Positions 24,454 to 37,027 are shown, numbered from the stretch's first letter. The stretch: DNA of 64,000 nucleotides from Thelonectria olida (GCA_020736575.1 JAGPYM010000023.1:1-64000), one strand, 5' to 3'. Made by a program: numbers and translations. Notes: generated by a model from the sequence alone, not told the origin.

Positions 24454-27400
24454 CAGCGCTGCCCTCAAATCAAACAAATCAAATCCGGGGTCATATTTGA
24501 GATATTTGGCAACCCTCAACGCTGGATTTGTTGATTGAAATATTTATTCAAATATTTCAAATATTTCAAATCTTACCCTCTATGCTCTCCATGCTACTAT
24601 GTCCAATCTCCCACTTGACCTCGTCTCCCCCACTTGCTGTCGCCCCCAGCTTCACCGCACCATGTCTGACCCAATTCTTCAGGCATTGCAACTTCTCCAA
24701 TGTTTCCGTCGTCATCGAAAGCCTCTGCGACGTCAGCGTCAACTTGGCGAGGCTGAACGACCTCTCGCAATCAGTTGCCATCGCCGGTATCGCGAGTATA
24801 TCGAGAGCCAACTGGCTGACCATCGGGAATTGTCCCTGGTGAGTCATCCACCACTCGATTGGATCCTCAGTCTCTTGCGGCTCTAGCCGCAGATACCGCT
24901 CAAGCTCACTTCCCATCACTGTAGTCTTCGCTGTCCTGCTCTTCACCCACTGCTTGAACATACTGTCTACCGGCGTTCTCTGCGGCACGCTTGGGGATGC
25001 CGTAGTCTCAACAATTGCCCCTCGCTGCTCGTCCACCGGCCGGTTGCAGCGGTACCAGCGGTCCAGGTAGTCAGATAGTCCAATTTTGGCGTCCCTCACC
25101 CACACAAGCTGTTCTTCCGACGCCCAATTCACCTCCAGATAGCTCATGCCCAGTGATGGGTGGAGAATGATGGATGCGGCAAACAACGGTGACTCTCCAA
25201 GCTTGGTATAGTATTCATTGAGTTTCTGCCAGGCGGTGATGATGGAGAGTCTCAGATAGCATCGGTGATCCTTTCCCATGTCGTCAACTCCCGATGATCC
25301 TGATGGCTTGCCTAATCCATCATCACATTGTCCCGAGCCACGACCTGGCAAGGAGCTTTGCATTGACTTTCGCGGATGTATGTCCATCTCGCAATCCCTA
25401 AATCTAGCAGGAAGCTGCCGATTTCGGTCTGGTCGCCCTCGGGCTAGCTCGACCTGCGAGTTGGTATTCTCTCCGGCTGCCTCGTCTGGAACAGCATGAT
25501 AGAATAGCTTCCGATCCTCAAGGTGTTCCAGCAAGTATTCCATGCCTGTCATCACCTCCCAGAGTCGTCCATTACCTCCCTCGCTGCCCCAACCCTGCGT
25601 TCTCATAGTTTGCAGGTAGAATGGCTCAAGGATATGTTTGATTTCTGCCAAAAGTCTCCAGTCATCCCCCTTCAACATGTCGGCCTCGGGTAGCCATTTC
25701 TCCACCTCTGGATGGACCAAGAACGCCCTGATGTCTCCCTGCTTGACGAGCGCTCGAGAGATCATGAGATAAGTGGAGTTCCATCTCGTGTCGTTGTTCA
25801 TGACGACCTCTAGCTCTGCCGTCGACTCACTCGCCAGGAGATATTCTTGTGCTTCGTCGTTCTCGCGTGAGATCCTCTTAAAGAGCTCACACCTCTGAGG
25901 GGAAGATCTGATGAACTTGACAACATTGTGGAGCTTTCCCACCGGCCCTTTCTTTCTCCAGTGTCGTAGGTCATCCTCGCGCCGGCCGAGAAGGTCGAAG
26001 ACCTGCGATTCGGCCTCGAAAGCCTCGAAATCTTCGCCGTAGAGGAAAGCACGAGCAACCAGGTTCAAGATATGTCCATAGCAGCGCATACGTCTGGCCC
26101 GAACGTCCGCCGGGCCCATCTCTGCGTCGAGATCTCCGTAGAAGTTCAGAAGACAGCTATCGTTCGAAGATGCGTTGTCCGAGGTCACTGTTCCAACTCG
26201 ATCCTCTATCCTCCATTCACGCACAACTTGCCCAAGCGTCACCGCGAGATTTTCCCCGCTGTGACATCCGAGCTGACGACGGAGTGCCAGTAGGCGCGAC
26301 TGGTGCTTGCCCTGGCGGTCAAGAAAATGAGCTGTGACTGCCATGACAGCGTGCCGATTGGGTGATGTCCACAGGTCGAACCCTAGATGGATTCTGGTAA
26401 GGGCATCTGAGAGCTCCTGCTTGACCTCATCCTTCTTAGACTCGTACATGTCATCCAGCAAACGGCCCATCGATTGCCGGCTCCATGGTATCTGGTCAGA
26501 TAGGTGAGGGTCAAGTTGCCAGGCGAGTTGCTGAAAGAATGTATCGCTAAAGAAAGAAAAAGGAACATTGGTGTTGATCAGAAGTCCTAGGCTCAGTTCT
26601 CGGATCATCTTGACTCTAGCACGCGGTACGGCGCTGTAGTGCAAGCGCCGTCGCTTGGGCCGTTCAGATTCATCGGTTGACGGGTCTGTGTCGGCGCCTT
26701 GACTGCTCTCGAAGATCCTGTGGGACCTACATGTGGTCAATGATGCTCAAGCTCGCGACGTCACATTCTCATACTTGCGGAGGTGGTCAGCTGCCGAACT
26801 CGTAGCAGCAGCGGCGAAGAACTCGGGCTGACTCTTCGCGTCGCACAAACGACAGGCCCAGTAAGGACTCAACGGACTGTCGTTAGTGTCGATCTCAACG
26901 AGAAAAAATCCATGGCGCTTGATCCAGCTCTTCCGGCCCTTCGAGCCTTTCCGGGACAAGGACTCTTCCAAAACATATCGTTTGTTCCTCCATACTGCTC
27001 GCGGAAGATCTGCAACGGTAGGGTGGTCTGGTGAAGCCACCCGCGTCGTCAGCTCGAATTGACTTGCCAGATTTCTCGGTGGGCGGAGAAGAGCAAAGGC
27101 GGAGGGTGGAGAAGGAAGCATGATGTCGTTGGATTCCATCGGGTTAGGCGTCGATCGGTAAGGAATGGCACGCGTCGAGGAGAGGTAAACAGACTGGCAC
27201 CGACGCCGGTTGATGTTGTGGGGGCGAGGGACGTGAAAGTTAAGAAGCTACCTTCTCTTTAGCCAGCTTGAAGGCCCTGCTGGGGGTAACGCACTAATGA
27301 AAGGTCTGAGTAATGACTCTGATTGGCCAGATCCGCTCACCAGACCCGGACATCCACCAGGTTCCGGGTAAGCTGCAAAGACACGCTCGACAGCCTGGCA

Positions 27401-27555
27401 GATTCGACCATTGATCATATATAATGTATCAAATATATCAAATGTTATTTCAAATCCAGGGTTTTGGATTTGTTTGATTTGAAATAAGATTTTGGCATAT
27501 TTGATTAATTTGTTTGGCAGTTTGTTTGATTGCATTTGATCTGTGGGCAGCGCTG
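24454..27555 (-). mobile_element. Complete hAT transposon with TIRs
   Basis: A 3,102-bp element. The left end CAGCGCTGCCCTCAAATCAAA and the reverse complement of the right end CAGCGCTGCCCACAGATCAAA agree at 19 of 21 positions. Subterminal AT-rich CAAATATTT/AATCAAA repeats lie inside both ends. The expected 8-bp target duplication is not visible (GATTTGAT versus CCGCTACC), so either the true tips differ slightly or the flanks were altered. It carries one intact transposase gene. Confidence 0.8.
24566..27139 (-). CDS. hAT family transposase, apparently intact
   Basis: Two exons, 26775-27139 and 24566-26726, joined across a 48-bp GT-AG intron (26727-26774); 841 aa. Exon 1 ends in a BED zinc finger (YWACRLCDAKSQ...ADHLRK). 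Exon 2 holds the RNase H-like core (FDLWTSPNRHAVMAVTAHFL, TSDNASSND, RCYGHILNLVARAFL, NNDTRWNSTYLMI) and the C-terminal hATC dimerisation block (EDPIEWWMTHQGQFPMVSQL, ATDCERSFSLAKLTL). All blocks are in order and without stops, which is unusual in this otherwise decayed neighbourhood. It acts in the nucleus on the TIRs of its own element. Confidence 0.9.
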
Positions 27556-27900
27556 CCGCTACCGAGCCGTCGAGCAACGACAACTCCGATAGTACCTGCG
27601 CCATTTTAAGCTACCGACTTATTGAAGAGAGGTAATTCCACCTTACGACCTCCTAGCCAGGCGGCTCATCAATGCACTCAACCGCAGGGGAATCAGCGTC
27701 GATAAATCCCTTTGAAGGATTTGAGAACTATCTGCAACGCCGTTATTCCAAATTATGGTCTCGTTTCGTTTTTGTGAGTATCTTGAGTACTACCAGTGCT
27801 TTCCTCCAAGCGCAATACGTATCCTCGAAATCCTCGCGCGTCGACTAGTGAGCAACGTGATCAGTCTTGCTTGACTTCACACCCACTCACATGACACAAA

Positions 27901-30705
27901 ATGCCTTCAGATCAAAGTAGCTCACATGGAGCCCAACCACTGCTGACCGGCCATCCTCTCCCCCGACGCGCTTCGCCCGAGAAGTCTATTACCCTTCGTC
28001 ACCACCGTTTGGCTCACGATGCCTCGCTCCGATTTAGCCTCGGCTCAGCGCCGCCAAATGCGAACATCGAGACATTCTCTCCACGCCGCAACTCCTCCAG
28101 CGACGGTTATGAGACCGGGCAAAGCGACCCTAAAAAGTGGTTTTACCATTCGAACCAGAACCCGAGCACCACTGTCGATAACAATATCATAGATAGTAAG
28201 GGCTGCCTCTATTTAGACCAGGGAATACGTCGAAAGATACTGATGCGAAGTTGTAGTTGATCCCCCCTTCTTCCAGAAAGAAAATGATTCGTCGAATTCG
28301 GAGAAGCCATACTCCCAACTCGCCTCTCCGAAGCTCACCGTGGCGCACAGCAGTAGCCCTGCTGAATACCGCAGCATCATTAACGACCTAACGGTTGAGA
28401 TTCAAATGCTTAGGGAGGAACTGAAGCGCTACAAGCAAACAGGTCCGGACACGCTTCGTAAAGACAAGCTGTTCGAGATCAAAATTCACGGGTTGCCCAA
28501 AACGAAGAAGAGAGAACTCGAGGGTACCCTCAGAGACTTTGCCGCTAGTCTCGATGGGCCCCCAGATGCCTCATCGTCGCAGAAGAAAAGGCCACTCCGT
28601 CACGACGATCACATATATTCCAGATCTGGGTTTGAGTCCAACCAGGCCACTCCCTCTTCAAGATCCAGTTTTCGGCCAGCCGACTCCGCCTATGCGTCCA
28701 TGTCAACTGGCGCTAAGTCTTCGAGCACTTCTCTTAGCAGTCCCACGATGAGCTCAACCAAATCTTCGAAGCAAAAGGTGGAGAATTATTTGCGAGACAT
28801 TTCGGAAGGCCTGTACCCGTGCCACGTTATCATGGTAGACAAGGAGCGGAAGAAGCTCGTTGTTCGTCGTCTCGAACAGCTCTTCACAGGCCAGATTAGA
28901 GGTCTCTACGTGCCGAAGAAGAAGCTTATGCGTCCGGGTGGCAGCTCTGTTTTAGCACGCGTTGTAGTGGATGCGCGGATGGGCTCATCAGCAGTCCACG
29001 GACAACCAACTCTTGGAACTGAGCCTACCCGGGAGGCAAGGATCCTTTCTCTGGAGCAACAATCTGCGCATCCTGGAAAGAAGGGCCGGTCAGGGGGGCA
29101 TGGATGGGCTTCCAGTCCCAATAAGGACCACACGGAGACCGGAGGCAATGGTAATAACACCGGTTCTGGTATCAACACATTCCCCCGGATGCCGCCTCCG
29201 CCGGAACAGCGACCTACACGGCCCAGTGATTTGGCCCCCGGTCGTGTTCAGATTCCATCCGAGAACATGGACTATATCCGGCATTTGGGTCTAGAGGCGC
29301 CCGAGTTATTGCCCGAACAGCAGACTACCCAGGATGTTCATCCCGACGCCGAGGGCTGGGTGTACTTGAACCTGCTATGCAACTTAGCCCAGCTTCAGCT
29401 GGTTAACGTGACGCCAGATTTTGTTGGCTCTGCCCTCTCAGAAATGAGCACCAAACTTCAGTTATCCCCTGACGGGCGCAAAATTCGATGGCGAGGCGGA
29501 TCCGAAGGCACCAAGTTCAGTAGCGACAGCTCTGCTTACAACTCGCCAAAAAGTCCTTCTCCCGATGACATCGACGATTCGGAGAAGAAACTCAAACGTC
29601 AGAAGACTAGCCGCTCCACCGGCAATGAGTTCCAATCCGGCAGCTCAAGGAAGAGTGCAGCCAAATGTGATCCGCAGCTTTGCGCTCCATCCGAGACCTT
29701 CCACTACAAGCCCCTGTTCGTTCAGCAGGATACATCCGGCGGCCAAACTGTACTGGATGAGACGGTTTCTTCTCTAGGACACGTGGAGGATGGTAATCCC
29801 CGCGAGTCGGGCTGGGGCTTGAATGGCTCCGGAGGGCCGACGCGCAGGAAGCAACGACCTGAAGGTGCTGTCATCTACTACAGCGGCGCACCTTTCTGCG
29901 CCGATTTGTCGGGTGACATGAGTGACCCATCACCAACCACTCAGTGTCTCTCGAGCAATCAAAACCAAAAGGTCTCCCAGCAGTCATTAGACTTCACTGG
30001 GTCTCCTCCTCGGCGAACAACGTCTGGGTCATTCATCCATTACAGGCCGTTGACTGATCGAGGCCAAGTCCTGCATCAGCAGAGTTTAGCCATAGAAGGG
30101 GCAATGGTGATCCTCTAGGCCTGACAAACAATGATAGCGAAGAAATGAGCGATATCGAGCTGGATTTGGTTTGGGTTGATGATCAACAGTACATGGAATA
30201 CCAACCCTTAGCACCTTGCGGACTTGGCGGCGTTCTCTCTAATGACCGCTTTATGGTGGTCGTCGCTACCAAGCGGCCCAAGCAAAATATCCTCCCATCA
30301 ACTTTAGAATCTCAAAATGGGATGTCGAACGAAAGCGCGGAAAGAATCATTCGTCGAGTAATGATGATGTCAACGTCTCCCGTCCATGGCAGCTTAAAGA
30401 CAATGCCAAGCGAAGAACCACCGCCTATCGAGATTGAGTATCTGTCAAGGCGCATCGAGAGACTGGCGCCAGTCCCACTGCCACCTCCCGCCTTTTTCTT
30501 CCCGCCTTTTAGCACTGACAACTCCACGTCCGACGAAGATGACCACGTATCTGCTGATGGAGACGATACCGAATCGTCAGAGGCGCATGTAAGCCGATGG
30601 GCGAATCCACGTCACTCCGATAACTACCCCGATGGCGTCGATCTCAGCAGTGGCGATGAGGATGGTGACGATCCAGACGAATCGTCTGGAGATCACAGCA
30701 TGTGA
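27901..30705 (+). pseudogene. frq: FREQUENCY (FRQ) clock protein paralog, frameshifted
   Basis: Exon 1 (27901-28195) and exon 2 (from 28257) are joined by a 61-bp GT-AG intron; the splice restores IDIDPPFFQKENDSSN. Diagnostic FRQ blocks: ITLRHHRLAHDASLRF, a coiled coil (about residues 127-150), RKDKLFEIKIHGLPKTKKRE, QKVENYLRDISEGLYP, VVRRLEQLFTGQIRG, EGWVYLNLLCNLAQLQL, LQLSPDGRKIRWRGGSEGTK. At 30116-30118 a TAG ends the frame. Deleting the two bases TA before GGCCTG would continue as GLTNNDSEEMSDIEL, and this frame then runs open to 30705 (PLAPCGLGGVL, acidic tail). So a 2-bp insertion cuts off about 195 C-terminal residues; a 718-aa product could still be made. FRQ is the negative element of the fungal circadian oscillator, partnered with FRH and CK1. 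The setting among transposons suggests an extra copy, not the core gene. Confidence 0.88.
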
Positions 30706-30836
30706 TGGTGGAGTTTATGTCTCTGAGCGTGAGACGGCAGGCGCATGCTTGCGCCTCGGAAGAACGGCTGGATGTTCTCGGACGAAGGATGAGCAAATGA
30801 TATTTGAATACGGCCTTGATTGACAAATAAATAGTA

Positions 30837-31068
30837 TCCCCTCAATTGTCATAAGCCTCCCGCAAGTAACTCGTCTTACGGTTATGATGCTAGCAGAAAT
30901 GTTGGCCAGAGGTCGCGATAAGCCTTTTATCTGTTATGGTCTTATGACGAAGTGACTTATAGGCTCAACGAAAATCAATGCTAGCTAAGGTATAGCCTGA
31001 GAGAGTAGTTCTTATTGGGTAACATTCCTGCGAGTGGCCGCGCGGGAGGCTTATGACAATTGAGGAGG
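30837..31068. mobile_element. MITE with 24-bp+ TIRs and TA duplication
   Basis: A perfect 24-bp inverted pair (30840-30863 and 31042-31065; CCTCAATTGTCATAAGCCTC...) extends imperfectly to TA dinucleotides on both sides (30835-30836 and 31069-31070). The 232-bp unit has no coding capacity. TA duplication and long TIRs point to a Tc1/mariner-type non-autonomous element. It lies about 130 bp past the frq remnant. Confidence 0.75.
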
Positions 31069-31257
31069 TAGTGAACCTCTAAGATTCAACTCGTGATATC
31101 TCCAGAGCCGCCGGAGTTAGTTTCCTTCTTGCCGAACACTTACGCCTCAGGCTGCCCATGGATGCCCTGGCATAATACTAGATATAAGATAAGACATGAG
31201 GAACAACGTCTAGCTTTGTCTTCGGGTTGGTTGAGAATGATCCGCGGAGCAGTGATC

Positions 31258-31355
31258 GTATTGGATTGGAGGCAATTTGGATTGGACTGGAGTGAACAGA
31301 AAGTGGCTGGATTGGATTTCATGTTATCCAAAATTTGGATTGGATTGGATTGATT
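31258..31355. repeat. Degenerate (ATTGG)n low-complexity tract
   Basis: Repeated GGATTGGATTGG-type pentamers, interrupted in the middle. It may be the subterminal part of the decayed hAT element that follows. Confidence 0.5.
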
Positions 31356-31590
31356 GGCAACAGGCTCCTGGAGCTCCAATGGTCTAACCCGATATGGCCA
31401 GATCTAAGCCTAAGTTTGTAGTTGTGACGTAGCCTCCCGTCGCACACCACGACGAGACGCGCACCTTCTCTAACACCCAACGCGCAACAGACAGGTCGAG
31501 CAAAACATGGGGGGAACCGCGTCGCTCGCGTCTATAGCAGTCATTTTACTATGGCAGACGTGTCTAAACAGTCCACTCACCAACTACACC

Positions 31591-32250
31591 ATGGCCACTA
31601 TCTCCAGCTATTTCGGCGCTACCAGCGCTCGGCGTCCGGATTCTGACAGAGTTATTCTTTCTCCCGCATATATTAGTCCTCGCCCAAATGATGCCGCCGG
31701 AATCTGATCGAACCTGACGAATTCAAGCTGAATGGGAAGCAGTATGTTCGCTACTGTGTCGTAGCAAAGTCCCAAAAGCACACCAAGAAGAGGACATCGG
31801 TTGTTTGGCAGATGGTGAAGATATACAACTGAAGCAGGACCCAACGAAGAAGTTCTGGTACTGTTATCTGTGTGAGCAGCAGCAGCGCCAGCAGGGGCTT
31901 CCAATTTCCGGCAAGGGCAACTGCACTGCTTTAGACCACCTCGAATCGAAACACCAAATTGACAGGGAGACTGGTGAGCATAGACCTGCAAAGAACGACC
32001 CCTCACAGCCGTCAATTGTCGATTTCAACAGCATATCCACCGTTGTATTCAAACGCCGATTTGACGAGTTCAAGGAGCTTCTTATTCGATGGATCGTCTA
32101 CTGTCACATCGCCTTCTTCCAAATCGAGAACCTCTACTTCCGCGACCTCCTCTTCTATGTATTTCCAGGCCTAACAACGCTCCTACCAAAGGCGAGCCTT
32201 GTGATTCGCAAACGTCTCGGAGGCGAGAGTCAGACATCTATCGAATCGAA
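31591..32250 (+). pseudogene. hAT transposase N-terminal remnant, frameshifted
   Basis: From MATISSYFGATSARR (31591) the coding text shifts frame twice: to LIEPDEFKLNGKQYVRYCVV, then to LKQDPTKKFWYCYLCEQQQ and KGNCTALDHLESKHQI. The latter is a BED zinc finger (C-x2-C...H-x4-H) at the start of a hAT transposase. LLIRWIVYCHIAFFQIEN, also typical of hAT, follows, then homology fades near 32230. No catalytic core remains. Confidence 0.7.
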
Positions 32251-32557
32251 CGCGTCTCCCGTAGATTCAATATCTATCGAATGCCAAGGCTCGATCGAAT
32301 TCGAGTTCGAGACAGTGACTTCGGAAAGAGACGTTGCAGAGCATAAGTCATCGACGTCACAGAAACAAATTGGACACTCGGCCTCGCGAAATTTTGAAGG
32401 CTCCGTTTGACTCCGGGCCATGATAAGTTTGGCCTCAGCGAAGTGCATTTCAGATCGGTTTTGGGTCCGAAAACTCTGAATCGCGATGAGCGAACATCAC
32501 GGACAATGACGACACCCAAGTCCCTCTCAATCTCCTTGAGGCTCTTGTAGGCGTCCT

Positions 32558-32704
32558 CACTATGTCAAAAACTGGAAGTGGACACGAAGGAGCGGCGGTG
32601 GCCGTTTTCTGCTCCCCCGATATCACGGTATTGAAAGGCGGATGACGGTGCTATTTTAAGAGGTGTCCGATTGTGGACCCTGTTCTTGGACATGTGCACC
32701 TCTT
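32558..32704 (+). repeat. 147-bp dispersed repeat, copy A
   Basis: Starts CACTATGTCAAAAACTGGAA and ends GTGCACCTCTT. The exact reverse complement, with only a handful of substitutions and equal length, is at 53722-53868. The last 47 bases have complementary tips (AAGAGGTG...CACCTCTT). No coding potential; class unknown. Confidence 0.85.
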
Positions 32705-32999
32705 ATCAATGAATGAGGGCAGGGTTATTGAGAGGCGGGGATTATTTCTTGACAATGTAATGATTGAGTACGGCAGAAATGGGTTTGTGGGAGTTGAAAT
32801 AAGCTCGGTCTTGGTGGCTGCACCCAACAGCTGAGAGAAGATGCAGCCTCAGACGGGATTTCTCAACTATAATTAGCTTTGGGGATCTGCTTGCACCTTC
32901 CGCCGCAAAGTCCGGAGTGGCCTGTAGTCAACGACCCATCTTCCAATGACCGAGACTACTCCATTGGTAAGGACTCTGGGGAACGTTTGGTCATCAGTC

Positions 33000-33430
33000 A
33001 CACTGGGGAGTAGTTCTCACCAACTCGTTCTAAAGTTGTCTGCAATGCTAGGGGTCGCTGGGACACCATTACCAAGGAGTGGAATGCACACCGAATCCCC
33101 AATACTTCTTTACAACCTCTAGCCGCATACGTTGGGAAATATTACAATGATGGCATTGCCATGAGTCTTAGAGTTATTCGCACTGGAGATGACTCGTACC
33201 CCCTTCGCTTCTGCGTCAATGGCATTGAGGAGCAGGTCTTTGAGTTGTACAGTCAGCTCGAGATGCATGCATTGAGAACGGACATTCCATGTATTTGCTC
33301 AGCTGGGAATCGTGGATCATCAAATTTGACCCGTTGGACGATGGCCAATTTTGGACGCTCGACGTTAAATTCCGCACAAAAAAAGGGAAACCCACTCAAG
33401 ACAAAAGGCTTCGGGGACCATTACATCGTG
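33000..33430 (+). pseudogene. Possible C-terminal remnant of a beta-lactamase-like hydrolase
   Basis: Pieces in two frames read WDTITKEWNAHRIPNTSL, QPLAAYVGKYYNDGIAMSL, then after a shift SWESWIIKFDPLDDGQFW. The L..YVG.Y.N pattern followed by a beta-rich tail resembles the C-terminal domain of fungal serine beta-lactamase-like proteins. The catalytic domain is absent. Weak call; a search would settle it. Confidence 0.3.
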
Positions 33431-33599
33431 ATCAAGATGAGGGGTCCTATCCGAATTGTTAGAGGTAAGGGAGTAAAGCCAGAGTACCTAAGCGTACTCG
33501 GTGCTCAGAGGGTCATAGGGCAGCCAACATCGCCAACCATAGCCGCACGGCCGAGGAATCCAACTGAAGTCTGACTCACTGAGAGCAAGGGCTAGGTAT

Positions 33600-34758
33600 C
33601 CGATTCTGCTCGTCGCAAGCTTCTGGTGATGGAGCTCTCGATCTCCTAATACTGCGCTGCATGACTTGTCTTCCAATCACTCGTCAGGAGGGTCATAATC
33701 TTCTATTGAGGCAACAATATCCGAACCACTGATTTCCATCTCACTTTTGATGATGGCTCAGACCAGACAGCAGGTTTCACATATGTCGAGCATCTCTGTG
33801 TTGTGAAACTATACAGGACATCGTTGGCTTGATTGAATGGCTATCTATAGGGTTGGCAGTCATACACACACCTTTGCCCATGTGTAAGCATATATGAATA
33901 AAAGCAGGCAACTTTTATTTCTGTCTCTGTCTGTTTCGGATGTCTTCCCCTCTTTCGCATTAGTGCAAAGACCTTTGAGTTGGCTTCGTGTCGAACATCC
34001 GAGCCCGATCCGTGACGAGGCTGTTCGTTGAGAATTACGTTTTCCCGCCATCGGCCTGGCTGTCATCCTCCGTGATTACATTCATCGCTGGAGGACGCTC
34101 TAACAAGAAGTTCAACACGACGGCAGCCATCATGTCTACGTAACTCTGCAGTAAATATCACATATTAACCTAATAAGCAAGAGGATGTACAGTAAATGAG
34201 CTCTACGTTTAACAATAGAATGCAGGAGACAGGTAGGCACCGTGGGGAAACCGAGTGGTGTTGGCTGCGTTGGCTGTGAAGAGCGATCATTTGTTCAACA
34301 TCCACCTCCCCTACACCTCACGAATGCATGCCGTACACTTGGCACATGTGAAGTGAGTCGCTGTATACCCGAGGACACCGTCTCCTCCAGGTACTTCCGA
34401 TCCTACCCGGATCTCTTTTTATGAGACTCAAACACAACTAAAAGGAAACTATTGCGTCTGTAGGGAGGAAAGAAGTGGCGCAAAAGATGAGACTGAAAAG
34501 CGAAAACTTTGACATGAAAAGGCATGTAATAACGTGTTAACACACTGATGAAATGCTGGTGTGAATAATGCTCCCGCCGTATATATTCCGCGGGGGCAAA
34601 GAGGAACCAAACCACCTTCATAGCTGACTCCCAGTAGAAGGGAATTGGTTGGCTGGACATTCGAAAATGGGGCTAAGTAGATATGAAAACGAACTGGCGT
34701 TGAAGGCATTCCGTGGTACCGTATAGAGCCATGCTCTGGCAATGGCCATGTTGGCGGT
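33600..34758. other. Intergenic, nothing recognised
   Basis: About 1.1 kb up to the pogo insertion site. Open frames here are short and without recognisable motifs. Confidence 0.4.
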
Positions 34759-34915
34759 TACCATCCAGGACCACCTAATGGATAACCCCACCTAATGGAT
34801 AACCAAAATTTCGCTCCGCCCACACAAAATCCAAATTTTGACGCGAGCACAAAACACCAGGTCGTCAATTAAAAAGCGAAGCTTTGGAGAGAAACTCTAG
34901 AAAATTGATCAATTT

Positions 34916-36680
34916 TTACTCTCTGCGTGGTTTTTTGACCTCCCGACCGCTCCGTGTGCGCTGGCAGTGCTTTGTTACGACCCTAAAGTCGTCACTTTCG
35001 TCCTCTGACCTGACACCCACCTCAATCACCGACTCGACCTCCTCGTCCACATCCACCTCTATTTCTGCCTCCTTTGAGTCAAGAAAAGCTTCTCCAGCCG
35101 CTAGAGCCTCCGCCAGAGCCATGAATCGTCGGTTCGGGTTCGGTACCGCCTTTCTTTTCTTCCCTCGCCGCAGCTGGGCCATCTGCTCCTCGAGGCCAGT
35201 AATCCGCGCATTCTGAACGGCCACCTTCATCTCTAAAGCTTCCAACCCCTTTGCGATCTTACTGTACTTCCGCCTGGTCGGACGACTTCGGTATTTGGCC
35301 AAATCTCTCACCTGGCGGCTCGTTTTCGGCGTATCATCTGAGTGCAACTGAGGAGGGCTCGGCGTCTTGAACCGTTCCACCACGTTTTCTTTGTCCGGTT
35401 GAATTTCAGGATGTGTTAGAGCCTTGTGACGATTTATAGGCCAATTTCCAGTAAATCTCCAGCCGGATAAGATAATCTCCTTCCTCATGCCCGCCTCTCT
35501 GGCTTTCGCGTATGCCCGAATAAAGTTGACTTTGTCAACCGGCGCAGAATCGGTCAAACTAGCCAGCTTTTGGAGTTCTTTCCGATACGCACCTTTGATG
35601 ACATTAAAAATTCCATTGTCTAACGGTTGTAAACCATGGGAACAATGTGCTGGTAGGTAACAGCAGTAAACGTTGTTCAGAAAGCACGTAGCCATCCACT
35701 CATCCTGGATGCTCGTCAGCGATCTTATAGCGGGAGACTTTGCGGTGAAAACCCCAAAAGACTCACCTGTGCATGGCTTCCGTGACCGTCAAGGATAATG
35801 AGTCTCGCATCTGATGCATCACGAGGCTCTGTTTGAGGTAGATAGACGTCTTTCAACCACTCGAGAGCTATGTGGTTGTCGGTCCAGCCGTTCGGTGATG
35901 TGATGTAGTGCCAGTCCGCTATCAATTCGAATTCGTTAAGAAACCACTGCTTCTGTAGCTCTTTTCCCTTAAAGATAATGCCCGGTTTTAAAGCGCGACC
36001 AGTTGCGGTGACAGCCTCAATAAACGAGGTCCAAGTGCGCGACTGGACGCCTTTCAACATCGCCTTCTTCTTCGGGTCAGAGCTCCCGATTACGAGGCTG
36101 TCCAAGCCTCATGGACAACCAATTAGTTATGACCTATGGAAACCCATAGAGTACTTGTAGAAGGCTTACCGAAACCCGCCATTATGCCGCCCTCGTCCAC
36201 GTTAACCGTGTTCTCAGGCTTGATCCAGCCGTATTCCGTCTCCCGAATATCGAAGTACCAATTGACCGCCTTCGGAGTAAATCCGTCAAACCTGGCGGCT
36301 TCCTGGCGTTTCCCAAGCTTGGTAGATAGTTGTAGGTGACGCTTGACGAACCTGGTGGTCCAGTGCTTGCCCAGAGGCTTGTTATCGCCTTGTTGTTTGA
36401 GGATGGCCTCGACACAGGCACGGAGTTGGCTGTGCGAGAGAGCATAGCCCAGAGACTCTTGTCGCAACACCCAACGAATGAGGGTCTCCTCCTGGCTCTT
36501 GGAAATACGCTGATGGGCCTGGATACGTTCATTCCTGCTCGCTTGACCGGAAAGTCGTCCAGAAAGGGTCGACTGAGGCACTCCACGTTTCTGAGCCGCC
36601 TCATTCTGTGAGAGGCCTCTATCAGTGGTATCTAATATAGCCTCAGCTACGTCATCTTCAGGATAATTACGACGAACCAT
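34916..36680 (-). CDS. Pogo/Fot-type DDE_1 transposase, intact
   Basis: Three exons: 36170-36680, 35767-36107 and 34916-35704, with GT-AG introns of 62 and 62 bp; 546 aa. The N-terminus has a psq-type helix-turn-helix (SQNEAAQKRGVPQSTLSGRL), followed by a CENP-B-type HTH (KHWTTRFVKRH). The catalytic DDE_1 core shows NVDEGGIMAGFG (first Asp), LIILDGHGSH (second) and LQPLDNGIF (third). The C-terminus has a coiled coil, a basic RRGKKRK and an acidic tail. Splices restore AGFGLDSLVIG and GHGSHAQDEWMATCFLNN. The gene fills the element and should act on the TIRs. Confidence 0.92.
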
Positions 36681-36942
36681 TGCGGAGGGAGTTCCGTCGA
36701 GTAAATTAGGTGAAAACTCGGCTTGAGTGGATGGAGTCGCCTAGGGTACATGAGGTGAAATGCAAAAAAGTTGAAAGGGCTAGAGAACCAGGCCACGAGG
36801 CGGAACGGGGAAAATTTAAGCCGATATGAAAATTCTACGAAAAAAGCAATATAGTACAGGTCTTAGTTTGCAAGTATCTTCATTCCTGGCCGAATACGGT
36901 GCAATTGAAAATTTAGATTTTGTATGGGAGGAGCGAAATTTT

Positions 36943-37027
36943 GGTTATCCATTAGGTGGGGTTATCCATTAGGTGGGGTTATCCATTAGGTGGGGTTATC
37001 CATTAGGTGGGGTTATCCATTAGGTGG
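36943..37027 (-). repeat. Five tandem 17-bp subterminal repeats
   Basis: Five perfect consecutive copies of GGTTATCCATTAGGTGG inside the right end of the pogo element; the left end has two copies in opposite orientation. They are probably transposase-binding sites expanded by slippage. Confidence 0.9.
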
